From assembly GCA_002633005.1 (NCBI GenBank), contig NMRA01000041.1, positions 751,294 to 811,293 of the forward strand: 60,000 nt of DNA, read 5' to 3'. Source of the stretch: Phoronis australis. Lineage: Eukaryota; Phoronida; Phoronidae. The notes under the pieces were generated by a model that was not told the origin of the DNA, did not search any database, and saw only the letters and a list, made by a program, of their open reading frames with translations. The translations under genes and the position numbers were made by a program. How positions within the stretch are numbered: the first letter of the stretch is position 1; every line of letters begins with the position of its first letter. Below are positions 37,701 to 40,999 of the stretch, one piece after another.

Positions 37701-39665
37701 AGCAAAGTGGACACATTATGGGTGGGAACAGTGAGGAATGGTGCAATGGATAGCTACAGTGACATCACCTTTAGCTTATAACGTCGTGTTAGTTAAATGA
37801 TGATGTTGAAGTGATGTGATAAATGTAGTGTATCCTATGGACACAGTTTGAGTTATAAAACATACAGGTGGAGGCTGTTACGTTGAACTCGTTGCACAAT
37901 CTTTCTTCACGCTATACGGATGCATGTTAAGTCATTTAGCAGTCATGCTCAAAATTTCTTCCAAAGTTTGATGGAAAGGTCTTCAGTTCTTATGTATCCC
38001 ACATTGGTCTTCCTGGAGTTTGGCAGTTGATGAATTCCGTAGCAGGCAGGGTCACGTGTGCACTTCTGCAAATGGTGTCATTCCCTTTGACTTCCTCAAC
38101 ATCATTTGGATAATAGTTGTGCTTAAAAGTTATTACCAACTGTAAATATTTTGGACTTGCTAATGCATCACTTTGTTTTCTGCTGATGCCAGTCGCCTCA
38201 TTTTAACTGAATGTTGCACATTTTCTTGTCCTCTGAGGCCCTTTCTTGGGCACATGGTTCTGCCAATCAAATGTAATCTCTACCTCTGTGTCTCCTGATC
38301 TCTCTCCCATCCTTCTTCCCTCCACTTAAATTGTCACATACGCTAGTCATTCAGCTACACGTTGATGTTTCTTGCCTGTAGACAAGTTTGACTACCAAGA
38401 GTTGGAGACAGCCAACCCCGTGTTTGCGCCCATTGTCTTCATCTCGTTTGTCGTGTTCATGGTCTTCATGTTGGTCAACTTCCTGCTGACCATCATCCTT
38501 GAGGCATACGCCGTCGTGAAGATGGAACTGGCTCGACAGGAGAACCAGTATGAGATGGTCGAGTTCATTGTCGGCCGCTTCAAGGGCATGATTGGGCTGA
38601 CCTCAGGACCCCAGGTGGCACAGACAGACCAGCTAATGGACAGCCTTCAGAGTATGTATACACTCTCTAATGTTTTCTTCAGGTGTATTCAGTGTAGTGC
38701 ATTGCATTGTGGGAAAGGTTGAAGTGTGATGTCATGGTCAAATTCATGCAGCTAATGTTCAGTGTAGCATGGTCAAATTCATGTACTGAATGTTCAGGGT
38801 ACCATGGTCAAATTCATGTACTGAATGTTCAGTGTACCATGGTCAAATTTATGTACTGAATGTTCAGTGTAGCATGGTCAAATTCATGTACTGAATGTTC
38901 AGGGTACCATGGTCAAATTCATGTACAGAATGTTCAGTGCATCATGGTAAAATTCATGTTCAGAATGTTCAGTGTACCATGGTCAAATTCATGTACAGAA
39001 TGTTCAGTGTACCATGGTCAAATTCTTGTAGCGAATGTGCAGTGAAACAATTTGTTTATGTTTTTTCCCACAAATTGTTGCATCGATTTATCTAATGTGT
39101 GAAATGTTCAATTGTTCACTAATTTTGAATCTTCAATACTCGTTTCTTTTATTTATCAATTCTGACTGAATGCTCATGTTTTAGTCGTCAACCCTGCACG
39201 AATTCTTGTGTTGTTTATTTGCTTATTTGTTAAGAAATCTCATTGTCCTAATTTCATGAATAGTCGTGTTGCCTGTTCACTCTGAAACAAGTACTTAAAG
39301 TGTTATTTATTCACAAACTTCACATGAATACATGTTGTTATTCTACATGACTTGTATGATATTCGTGCTGCTTATTCACTAATTTTGCGTGAATATTTTG
39401 TAAATTAAGTAATTTAATGCGAGTGCTTGCTAATTCTGTCAGAATACTGGCATACATTTTACACACAGCTGACCATTCATACTGTGCTGTAATGTATTCC
39501 ACAGCCAAGACACGTGATGTGAACAGAAAACTGGCAGAAATGATGGAGCGCGTTGAAGACTACGTCTTCACCAGTGGCCTCGACCAGCATGTCATCATGG
39601 ACGAGATCGACACTATTGAGCAGAAGAGGAGTCAGGCTCTGCGTAAGAAGATTGTCACAGGCTAA
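1363..39665 (+). CDS. PKD1-like: Polycystin-1 family protein (PKD-REJ-GAIN/GPS-PLAT-11TM), 35 exons, 5' partial
   Basis: Large membrane receptor/channel-like protein. Polycystin-1 family members couple a long glycosylated ectodomain to a TRP-like channel module, often with a PKD2-type partner. I joined 35 exons by GT-AG sites (one GC-AG) with matching phases: 10,422 nt, about 3,473 residues plus TAA at 39663-39665. Residues are numbered here from the Ile codon at 1363. Approximate order: Cys-rich start 1-141; PKD-type repeats 142-1170; REJ about 1172-1640; GAIN-like region to 2321; GPS about 2300-2339; TM1 2399-2421; PLAT 2432-2550; TM2-TM5 2606-2828; TM6 near 2895; TOP domain 2950-3137; TM7-TM11 3140-3365; charged tail. 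Human PKD1 is about 4,300 residues, so 5' exons are missing. The family call is secure; which paralogue (PKD1, PKD1L or sperm REJ-like) is open. One copy each of the duplicated blocks at 5174-7204 and 36561-38792 should be ignored. Confidence 0.93.
2098..2307 (+). CDS. Polycystin exon 2: PKD-type segment
   Basis: Acceptor ttaccag, donor gtatag, phase 1 to 1; residues 142-211. It reads as a beta-sandwich strand pattern with N-glycosylation sites (NVSVNISDVFGN, DNITVDV), ending just before the PKD repeat of the next exon. The ATG at 2118 is internal to this exon, not a gene start. Confidence 0.85.
2308..3172. other. Polycystin intron, no feature seen
   Basis: AT-rich intron of 865 bp. I see no conserved open frame, RNA gene or clear repeat in it. 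Confidence 0.7.
3173..3363 (+). CDS. Polycystin exon 3: PKD repeat
   Basis: Acceptor ttaattgcag, donor gtaagg, phase 1 to 0; residues 212-275. It carries a recognisable PKD signature: NITFGDGSELHT, then HNYTEAGVYAATVFAYNDIS, which matches the DFGDG...H.Y...G.Y.V...N pattern. It joins the previous exon in frame. Confidence 0.9.
3496..3612. repeat. Small inverted repeat in polycystin intron
   Basis: TCGCCTAGGATAT at 3496-3508 is repeated in inverse orientation at 3600-3612, 13 bp perfect, with weaker complementarity inside (caaattgaggaaaa against ttttctc). It could be a small MITE or a hairpin. The rest of the intron 3364-4689 has no feature I can support. Confidence 0.45.
4690..4807 (+). CDS. 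Polycystin exon 4: PKD-type segment
   Basis: Acceptor acttcccag, donor gtaaat, phase 0 to 1; residues 276-314. It reads IWFPVQDAISPLNTS and on to TQLFAWIANG, linking one PKD repeat to the next. Small, but both splice phases agree with its neighbours. Confidence 0.8.
5119..5235 (+). CDS. Polycystin exon 5: PKD repeat, first half
   Basis: Acceptor tgtttcag, donor gtaagt, phase 1 to 1; residues 315-353. VTFSFDMGDGNVIYLYH is a PKD repeat strand with MGDG in place of FGDG. The repeat finishes in exon 6 (VVYTYQSTDNFTVNVTVFN). Confidence 0.87.
5174..6188. repeat. Duplicated block A, first copy (likely assembly duplication)
   Basis: This block recurs at 6190-7204, offset exactly 1,016 bases, joined through the single N at 6189. 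It holds the end of exon 5, the intron and the first 280 bases of exon 6 (5909-6188). Exonic bases look identical while the intron differs at scattered single bases, the pattern of two unmerged alleles. Confidence 0.85.
5909..6188 (+). pseudogene. Truncated duplicate of polycystin exon 6 start
   Basis: Same acceptor (ttttccag) and same text as the start of the real exon 6 at 6925, broken off at the N. It should not be counted as a separate exon; it is the first-contig copy of block A. Confidence 0.8.
6190..7204. repeat. Duplicated block A, second copy
   Basis: Second copy of the 5174-6188 block, which continues without a break into the rest of exon 6. It includes a second copy of the last 62 bases of exon 5 (6190-6251). 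The gene model uses exon 5 from copy one and exon 6 from copy two. Confidence 0.85.
6925..9705 (+). CDS. Polycystin exon 6: giant exon, PKD repeats and start of REJ
   Basis: A 2,781-bp exon, phase 1 to 1, residues 354-1280. It encodes several PKD-type repeats, mostly diverged (MNISVDYDDGVVDEFY, NITWDWEDDTVPDV, YTVDFKDGN), and one canonical repeat near residue 968 (TYFWDFGDGQTATTYPA with HKYADHGTYKVCVNSSNP). There are many N-x-S/T sites. The last about 110 residues (from VVMPIVIINCESTQ, with NYTWKMY and GLYCWSLNVSM) begin the REJ region. Donor is G|gtaagc at 9706. Frames running through it on the minus strand (for example 8403-8906) are shadows. Confidence 0.93.
9830..10075. repeat. Pyrimidine-rich (CTCC)n low-complexity tract
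   Basis: Plus strand is made of tcc/ctc/tgt pieces such as 'ccctccatctgtcact' repeated irregularly, followed by the exon 7 acceptor about 75 bp on. Polypyrimidine tract of this kind could form non-B DNA or act as a splicing enhancer, but it is most simply a microsatellite-like expansion. Confidence 0.8.
10151..10387 (+). CDS. Polycystin exon 7: REJ region
   Basis: Acceptor gtactgcag, donor gtgagc, phase 1 to 1; residues 1281-1359. REJ-type text: TYRYFCRRECETEPVYDE, with further Cys at 'TTYCNYTNN' and 'DRGCNMYDG'. It follows the start of the REJ region in exon 6. Confidence 0.88.
10405..10620. repeat. 18-bp minisatellite in polycystin intron
   Basis: About 12 copies of ATACTATATCTCTTGGTA with minor variants, starting only about 15 bp after the exon 7 donor. 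It explains the repetitive short open frame (ISLGNT repeats) that otherwise extends exon 7. Confidence 0.9.
11136..11298 (+). CDS. Polycystin exon 8: REJ region
   Basis: Acceptor ttgcgaaactag at 11124-11135, donor gtgagt, phase 1 to 2; residues 1360-1413. I chose this acceptor over the stronger-looking ttaccag at 11100 because only it keeps phase with exon 7. Text: LLAYEGGRPRVDLGEFYENA, then WALFTICIYKDTRRTCVDS, typical REJ. Confidence 0.82.
11340..12360 (-). mobile_element. 5'-truncated Penelope-like retroelement remnant
   Basis: Antisense in the intron before exon 9. Reading down the minus strand: an RT C-terminal fragment near 12330-12190 (NMHPSINFTSES, then CLPFLDVLVKREN); a further segment 12053-11895 (NGYPLNFFNSCKRHF, then GKIAVTGPKKKKVFF); a GIY-YIG endonuclease fragment at 11772-11668 (CDNCNEVYIGLTQRRLCDRL then REHH); and a hammerhead-like motif near 11413-11387. 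RT plus GIY-YIG is the hallmark of Penelope-like elements. Frameshifts and stops separate the pieces, so it is dead. Its 5' end stops just before the exon 9 acceptor at 12373. Confidence 0.85.
11387..11413 (-). ncRNA. Hammerhead-ribozyme-like core of the Penelope-like element
   Basis: On the minus strand: CTGATGA (11413-11407), a perfect 5-bp stem GTCTA/TAGAC with loop CTGA (11406-11391), then GAAA (11390-11387). These are the conserved CUGAUGA, stem II and GAAA of a hammerhead. Such motifs are known in terminal regions of Penelope-like elements. Stems I and III are short or unclear, so activity is not shown. Confidence 0.65.
12374..12714 (+). CDS. Polycystin exon 9: REJ region
   Basis: Acceptor ttttctcttag, donor gtaagt, phase 2 to 1; residues 1414-1527. 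REJ-like text: FVFSWRLSRLADPTGSFLD, with LFLCLDKTVTYFLDLKAY near the end. The Penelope-like insertion lies directly upstream, within a few tens of bases of the acceptor. Confidence 0.88.
12826..13325 (+). repeat. Dispersed repeat, second copy
   Basis: Matches the 745-1265 copy block by block: 'tggccattt', 'ttttcaga..ggtccaact', 'ctaataaaca.ccct' and a final 'gct.cacgttgctctt'. A short relative appears at 15770-15840 (ccactattgctgtgccctc). No open frame; likely an old non-autonomous element. The rest of intron 12715-14029 shows nothing I can support. Confidence 0.6.
14030..14227 (+). CDS. Polycystin exon 10: REJ region
   Basis: Acceptor gcattttag, donor gttagt, phase 1 to 1; residues 1528-1593. 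Contains CTCDPCNGTALETTYNS and IKYSLMYRKGLSGPFNIL, a pattern seen in REJ modules (Cys cluster, then a paired-strand segment). Confidence 0.86.
14517..14647 (+). CDS. Polycystin exon 11: end of REJ region
   Basis: Acceptor ctacttacag, donor gtgagc, phase 1 to 0; residues 1594-1637. Text LPPGMPERGYQVTMMLCARD then VGSETCVEFFPY, matching the last strand of an Ig-like or FN3-like fold at the end of REJ. Confidence 0.86.
15000..15162 (+). CDS. Polycystin exon 12: helical region before GAIN
   Basis: Acceptor tttgtccag, donor gtatgc, phase 0 to 1; residues 1638-1691. Ala/Gly/Ser-rich helical text (ATDEKMASVVAGVIGG, VISAIASTVAGGENS) typical of the REJ-to-GAIN stretch. Confidence 0.85.
15578..15660 (+). 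CDS. Polycystin exon 13, GC-AG donor
   Basis: Acceptor tttttaatag, phase 1 to 0; residues 1692-1719 (EDSLKLIEKCASEAAKLEP). The donor is CAG|gcaagt, the usual GC-AG variant consensus. No GT donor nearby keeps the phase required by exon 14. Confidence 0.82.
16126..16378. repeat. MITE-like inverted repeat
   Basis: TTTCATGAATAGTGAC at 16126-16141 pairs with the inverse at 16363-16378 with one mismatch. The ends resemble other 'tttcatgaaa'-type repeat ends in this window (59880 region). About 253 bp, no open frame, in the intron after exon 13. Confidence 0.6.
16438..16600 (+). CDS. Polycystin exon 14: GAIN-like helical region
   Basis: Acceptor ttttgtccag, donor gtgagt, phase 0 to 1; residues 1720-1773. 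Text LMSAGLSVTSNPGGMTADAS, then SCASNVASFLERGEGGEQ. Same length (163 bp) and phase as exon 12 and similar character, suggesting related helical units. Confidence 0.85.
16601..17882. other. Polycystin intron, no feature seen
   Basis: 1.28 kb, AT-rich, with no conserved frame or clear repeat. Confidence 0.6.
17883..17911 (+). CDS. Polycystin exon 15: 29-nt microexon
   Basis: Acceptor gtgtattttcag, donor gtaagt, phase 1 to 0, residues 1774-1783 (ENIQKAAKDN). It is needed: exon 14 ends in phase 1 and exon 16 starts in phase 0, and this piece bridges them with strong splice sites. Confidence 0.75.
17912..19231. other. Polycystin intron with loose 'aaacatgg' repeats
   Basis: 1.32 kb intron. At 18770-18880 'caaacatgg/caatcatgg/caagcatgg' recurs about every 20-25 bases, a degenerate minisatellite. 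At 19137-19166 the text 'gtcagggtacaaaccagaacca' has a diverged match at 32948-32969. No gene. Confidence 0.55.
19232..19382 (+). CDS. Polycystin exon 16: GAIN-like region
   Basis: Acceptor tgtctgcacag, donor gtgagt, phase 0 to 1; residues 1784-1833. Text GADKYAGVDVQSKLCNAVLN, then Ser/Thr-rich SISTGSSTATMASSNSEDL. Upstream in-frame ATG at 19199 is intronic. Confidence 0.84.
19930..20024 (+). CDS. Polycystin exon 17
   Basis: Acceptor ttgcttctag, donor gtgagt, phase 1 to 0; residues 1834-1865 (ATFGSGGTDMTMDDPSSLLG). Short; placed by phase and splice sites in the GAIN-like region. Confidence 0.78.
20317..20575. repeat. MITE-like element with 17-bp perfect inverted ends
   Basis: CTCTCCAGGGCAAAATG at 20317-20333 is matched exactly in inverse at 20559-20575. 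Interior about 225 bp with no open frame. It looks like a non-autonomous DNA transposon; I do not see a convincing target duplication. Confidence 0.7.
20732..21193 (+). CDS. Polycystin exon 18: GAIN-like region with Thr/Ser-rich insert
   Basis: Acceptor ttgttctttag, donor gtacat, phase 0 to 0; residues 1866-2019. A beta-type start (VVGISFTNATGHPIKNDVKL) is followed by a long Thr/Ser-rich stretch (NTTTTPFALSTSNGTETF, SAEPTTTPSGGSSGTETTTM) likely to be O-glycosylated. The minus-strand frame 20728-21171 is a shadow. Confidence 0.85.
21562..22115 (+). CDS. Polycystin exon 19: Cys/Thr-rich insert and GAIN beta region
   Basis: Acceptor actcttcctag, donor gttagt, phase 0 to 2; residues 2020-2203. 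Starts with imperfect Cys repeats (NCTAQPNHTLC, NCTQNPNHTDCQP, NCTAYPNVTECQP), then a mucin-like Thr tract, then GAIN-like strands (SQFTVYFGLTAPPTVEKYDF, LLGDFDMGLLEQ). The ATGs inside are not starts. Confidence 0.85.
22116..22655. other. Polycystin intron, no feature seen
   Basis: 540 bp, T-rich with repeated 'tttcctctttt' near 22210-22290; otherwise nothing. Confidence 0.6.
22656..22828 (+). CDS. Polycystin exon 20: GAIN region with furin-type site
   Basis: Acceptor tgtttgttccag, donor gtgagt, phase 2 to 1; residues 2204-2261. Contains YTAPNITVTVVPNLAVNAS and a dense N-glycosylation run, then RSKR at residues 2253-2256, a match to the furin consensus R-X-K/R-R. Confidence 0.86.
23074..23252 (+). 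CDS. Polycystin exon 21: second furin-type site and GPS first half
   Basis: Acceptor ggttgcgatag, donor gtgatt, phase 1 to 0; residues 2262-2321. Opens with PKRVRRST (RVRR at 2266-2269, furin consensus), a Ser/Gly/Thr linker, then the GPS first half with CKYYNPYSLKWETDGCE, including the conserved Trp and DGC. Confidence 0.88.
23469..23792 (+). CDS. Polycystin exon 22: GPS second half and TM1
   Basis: Acceptor cctatttcag, donor gtaaaa, phase 0 to 0; residues 2322-2429. GPS end reads STHCICTRLIPL: the paired Cys (C-x-C) are present but the cleavage triplet His-Leu-Ser/Thr is Arg-Leu-Ile. An acidic/basic spacer follows, then TM1 at about 2399-2421 (VIFSVMVALICLYLITLIW) and a KKAD cytoplasmic stop. 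Confidence 0.92.
23980..24060 (-). repeat. Possible tRNA-derived SINE
   Basis: On the minus strand an A-box-like stretch (GTGTCCTAGTGGGATAAGTG) is followed about 30 bases later by a B-box-like stretch (GAGTACAAGTTCCAC), with tRNA-like spacing. Arms do not pair well, so this is a SINE or tRNA relic, not a functional tRNA. Confidence 0.35.
24551..24795 (+). CDS. Polycystin exon 23: PLAT domain first half
   Basis: Acceptor tttcctgcag, donor gtgagt, phase 0 to 2; residues 2430-2510. PLAT text: HKYVYEIIVYTGSKSRSGTT, HVSMIFSGEEDET, VDSFLMAVPRTLGPLSHIR. PLAT (LH2) domains bind lipid or protein partners; here it is the first cytosolic loop. Confidence 0.94.
24796..25817. other. Polycystin intron, no feature seen
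   Basis: 1.0 kb. The open frames at 24884-25157 and 25583-25771 show no family signal and no usable phase. No repeat recognised. Confidence 0.6.
25818..25950 (+). CDS. Polycystin exon 24: PLAT domain second half
   Basis: Acceptor aatgttacag, donor gtaagg, phase 2 to 0; residues 2511-2555. RVWHDNSGTSPSWFFSRMVV and DKWLAVEEEDGL are the conserved PLAT ending. Confidence 0.94.
26439..27215 (+). CDS. Polycystin exon 25: TM2-TM4 and start of TM5
   Basis: Acceptor catctttcag, donor gtgggt, phase 0 to 0; residues 2556-2814. Starts after PLAT with VPLAGREELTNF and HIWFSVFGRPVKSTFTR, the usual polycystin link. TM2 about 2606-2626 (CCISLLFCTMMANIFFY), TM3 about 2642-2672 (ALLTGIYSTLLVFPINLIIV), a Lys-rich cytosolic loop, TM4 about 2758-2786 (IIYPAYLLCLASCGTAFYF), TM5 begins with SIFQSIFLTQPLK. 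The ATG at 26385 is intronic. Confidence 0.94.
27272..27625. repeat. 52-bp minisatellite in polycystin intron
   Basis: About seven copies of a 52-bp unit beginning AAGACTAGTCATGAATTTGA and containing CCATCCCCATTCACTGCTCT; the sixth is shortened by about 10 bases. Begins about 56 bp after exon 25. The rest of the intron to 28125 is featureless. Confidence 0.92.
28126..28352 (+). CDS. Polycystin exon 26: end of TM5 and charged loop
   Basis: Acceptor cttgtacacag, donor gtatga, phase 0 to 2; residues 2815-2889. VLGLAMFYALVIKKP completes TM5; an acidic then basic cytosolic loop follows (EEERQFRKSLSKYKNIPVPP). Confidence 0.92.
28365..28690. repeat. Degenerate tandem repeat in polycystin intron
   Basis: Variants of 'gaccactggtcaag.gatgaggtgact' recur about eight times at intervals of 30-45 bases. 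Strongly diverged, so an old minisatellite. Nothing else seen in 28691-29242. Confidence 0.65.
29243..29420 (+). CDS. Polycystin exon 27: TM6 (channel S1)
   Basis: Acceptor tgtttgcacag, donor gtaggt, phase 2 to 0; residues 2890-2949. MEIAAYLFFLYLLMMVGYGN is the first segment of the six-segment polycystin channel module, followed by the start of the extracellular loop. Confidence 0.93.
29421..30473. other. Polycystin intron, no feature seen
   Basis: 1.05 kb. No conserved frame, RNA or clear repeat. Confidence 0.6.
30474..30645 (+). CDS. Polycystin exon 28: TOP (polycystin) domain
   Basis: Acceptor tttactctgtag, donor gtaagt, phase 0 to 1; residues 2950-3006. FWEWTESTMIPAVYGDTWYN and LMGIPRIRQVRNKP match the start of the large extracellular polycystin domain. 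Confidence 0.93.
31350..31680 (+). repeat. Dispersed repeat, intronic copy
   Basis: Shares blocks with 58080-58400 and 58725-59045: 'tcaaca.ttagagctaa', 'aaaatctggcaatc', 'acagccgtttaagt', 'aacgtcatttt'. No open frame of note. Lies in the intron between exons 28 and 29, which is otherwise featureless. Confidence 0.65.
31918..32031 (+). CDS. Polycystin exon 29: TOP domain
   Basis: Acceptor ctgttgtag, donor gtaagt, phase 1 to 1; residues 3007-3044. NCRMPVYRYVKHCHNEYDIA carries the conserved Cys pair of the polycystin domain. Confidence 0.91.
32437..32715 (+). CDS. Polycystin exon 30: TOP domain core
   Basis: Acceptor gttttcccag, donor gtatca, phase 1 to 1; residues 3045-3137. GEIGYYGGGGYVVELSRDKD and NWIDQDTRAVFIEFVAYNP are the hallmark three-leaf-clover and final strand of the polycystin extracellular domain. 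Confidence 0.95.
33129..33215 (+). repeat. 48-bp tandem duplication carrying a second splice acceptor
   Basis: A block with GTCACGTAACTCACTTGCTT and ttctacttgcacagccat occurs at about 33129-33167 and again at 33177-33215. Both copies end in a full polypyrimidine acceptor, at 33162 and 33210, 48 nt apart and in frame. Confidence 0.85.
33211..33374 (+). CDS. Polycystin exon 31: TM7 (channel S2)
   Basis: Acceptor tctacttgcacag, donor gtatac, phase 1 to 0; residues 3138-3192. YRFYIMRLDRYVGAGM leads into TM7 (ALIIAELGAAIWAIYAFV) and the basic RELRKIKREK loop. Use of the upstream duplicate acceptor would add 16 in-frame residues. Confidence 0.93.
34137..34350. repeat. 20-bp minisatellite in polycystin intron
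   Basis: About 11 copies of TCAATAGCTGTCTGTAACTT, some with GCTA for GCTG. Rest of intron 33375-34671 shows nothing else I can support. Confidence 0.93.
34672..34830 (+). CDS. Polycystin exon 32: TM8 (channel S3)
   Basis: Acceptor ttgaatttcag, donor gtgaga, phase 0 to 0; residues 3193-3245. VEFGVAIMMLVAIVMFIYRF is the S3 helix; GFVNFQYPASWDE is the typical S3-S4 loop. Confidence 0.93.
35150..35285. repeat. About 24-bp degenerate minisatellite
   Basis: Five to six variants of a unit like GTCGCTCACACTATTGAGA. Rest of intron 34831-36113 is featureless to me. Confidence 0.75.
36114..36369 (+). CDS. Polycystin exon 33: TM9, TM10 and pore helix
   Basis: Acceptor tttccttgcag, donor gtaagt, phase 0 to 1; residues 3246-3330. 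TM9/S4 (YLIAFIIYINTTKFLKLLRF) keeps the basic KFLKLLRFNKKM run; TM10/S5 is MSFLVVLGVIFFAYAVASFL; the pore helix is SSETLFSMML. Confidence 0.94.
36561..37670. repeat. Duplicated block B, first copy (likely assembly duplication)
   Basis: Recurs at 37672-38792 across the N at 37671, with small intron indels that move the offset from 1,111 to 1,122. Both copies hold one complete exon 34. The only exon difference I noted is a silent Phe codon change (TTC at 37325-37327, TTT in copy two). Looks like two alleles left in tandem. Confidence 0.85.
37260..37529 (+). CDS. Polycystin exon 34: selectivity loop and TM11 (S6)
   Basis: Acceptor ttgcctgtag, donor gtatgt, phase 1 to 1; residues 3331-3420. After the exon join the pore reads L-N-K-F-D-Y-Q-E, then TM11 (FVVFMVFMLVNFLLTIILEA) and a cytosolic segment (ARQENQYEMVEFIVGRFKGM). 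Confidence 0.94.
37672..38792. repeat. Duplicated block B, second copy
   Basis: Second copy of block B, continuing into the 35-bp minisatellite and the last exon. The join lies in that minisatellite, a likely cause of the assembly break. Confidence 0.85.
38382..38651 (+). CDS. Second copy of polycystin exon 34
   Basis: Same length, splice sites and protein as 37260-37529. Because both are phase 1 to 1, an automatic model could include both and create a false extra S6 helix. Treat as one exon unless a read spans both. Confidence 0.8.
38730..39035. repeat. 35-bp minisatellite downstream of exon 34
   Basis: About eight copies of a unit containing ATGGTCAAATTCATGTACTG then AATGTTCAGTGTACC. A short stretch also ends the first block-B copy at 37608-37670. 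Confidence 0.9.
39505..39665 (+). CDS. Polycystin exon 35: last exon, charged C-terminal tail
   Basis: Acceptor tattccacag, stop TAA at 39663-39665; residues 3421-3473. TRDVNRKLAEMMERVEDYVF and IDTIEQKRSQALRKK are helical and could form a short coiled coil. The tail is much shorter than the cytosolic tail of vertebrate PKD1. Confidence 0.93.
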
Positions 39666-40144
39666 TGGGCAGTGACAAAAAACTGAACGATGAACAGAGC
39701 TGCTCAATGTCCATAGCATGTGTGATGTACGTCAATAATCACTATATGTTATTAACTACCATTACTGTTATTGTGAAGAATTGTTCTCTTAAATTTATTT
39801 TAGTATGCACTGTTACTTATTATACTTTTGGAAGAATGTTCTGTTTGTTATGTTTTTAGTTCCAGACCCATTTGAATTATGTAATTTACATTTAAAGTAT
39901 ACCATTTGAACCTGTAGTGGCTTGTACACGTACTTTAATGAAATAGAAATCATTGTCTTTTTACAAGGTTAGGGGGTAGCAAAAGCAAAATTATTTATGT
40001 TCAACATACGTACAGATTGTGCAATATCACTGAAGGAACCTGGACAGAAGGGAGTAGTGTGTAGTTAAGTTTTTGTAATTTTTATGTTCCAATACCTGAA
40101 CAAGTCCATGCACCACGATAGGCATATATACAAGATACGTATTT

Positions 40145-40315
40145 TACACTATTTTATCATGAGGCTACCGTAACATGAGACTACTTTGATACGAGGCTAT
40201 TGTAACAGGAGGCTGTTGTAACTTGGGGCTATTGTAACGTGAGGCTGTTGTAACAGGGGGCTATTGTAACATGGTGCTCTCTTAACATGAGACTATTGTA
40301 ACATGGTAACTTTGA
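40145..40315. repeat. 18-bp minisatellite in the polycystin 3' UTR
   Basis: About nine variants of GAGGCTATTGTAACATGA. It would be in the mature mRNA if the poly(A) site near 40973 is used. Confidence 0.85.
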
Positions 40316-40972
40316 GTCTATGAAAATTGTGTGTTACACTAGACAAAAACCTACATCATTGAATTTGGACCATATTTTTGGCTGTTTCGCTGTATGAAGT
40401 CCGTGTACTTGAAGTATAATGTACAATGAAATTCTTTCACCAGATTGAGACATAAAATTAGAAAGATATCGCTAAAATAGAAAGTTTTGCATGAATTACA
40501 TCACCTTTTATTTGTATGTGTAATTGTCATAATTATTTTTCAAGTACAAAAAACGATGTTCTTTGTCTTTGAATTATGGTGCACTTCTAGAAATTCAAAA
40601 ATATTTACTAACTAAAGTCTATTAGGTAAAGTTCATATGATATTGGTAAAGAAGTTTCATCTGGGAATAAGTTCTCATAAATGAATTTGTATTCACAATT
40701 GTAACTACCTCAAAGAATGTCTTTAATGGCTGTCTGTTCATTTACGTCTGCAGTATTTACCATATTTCATGCTTTTGTGAAATAACAGGACTAAACTTGA
40801 AGTCAAGTTGGCTGTAAAAACAGAAATCCATTAACACCTGGGTGTAATAGAATGTTTACTGGCATACTTTACCCCAGAGGGTCTTTCAACTCTTTGGCGT
40901 TTGCTGCTTCAACACGCTAAATGCGCCTTGTATCGTGCCTGAACTGTGATCACGTTTTAAGTTTGTTTTATC

Positions 40973-40978
40973 AATAAA
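40973..40978 (+). terminator. Poly(A) signal AATAAA of polycystin gene
   Basis: AATAAA about 1.3 kb after the stop codon, followed by T-rich sequence. No stronger candidate stands out before it. Confidence 0.5.
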
Positions 40979-40999
40979 AGTTTTATTGTTTGAATCGTT

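Noticed and set aside
37260-38651. Mutually exclusive duplicated exons
   Set aside because: Same protein, allele-like intron differences and an N at the join favour an assembly duplication.
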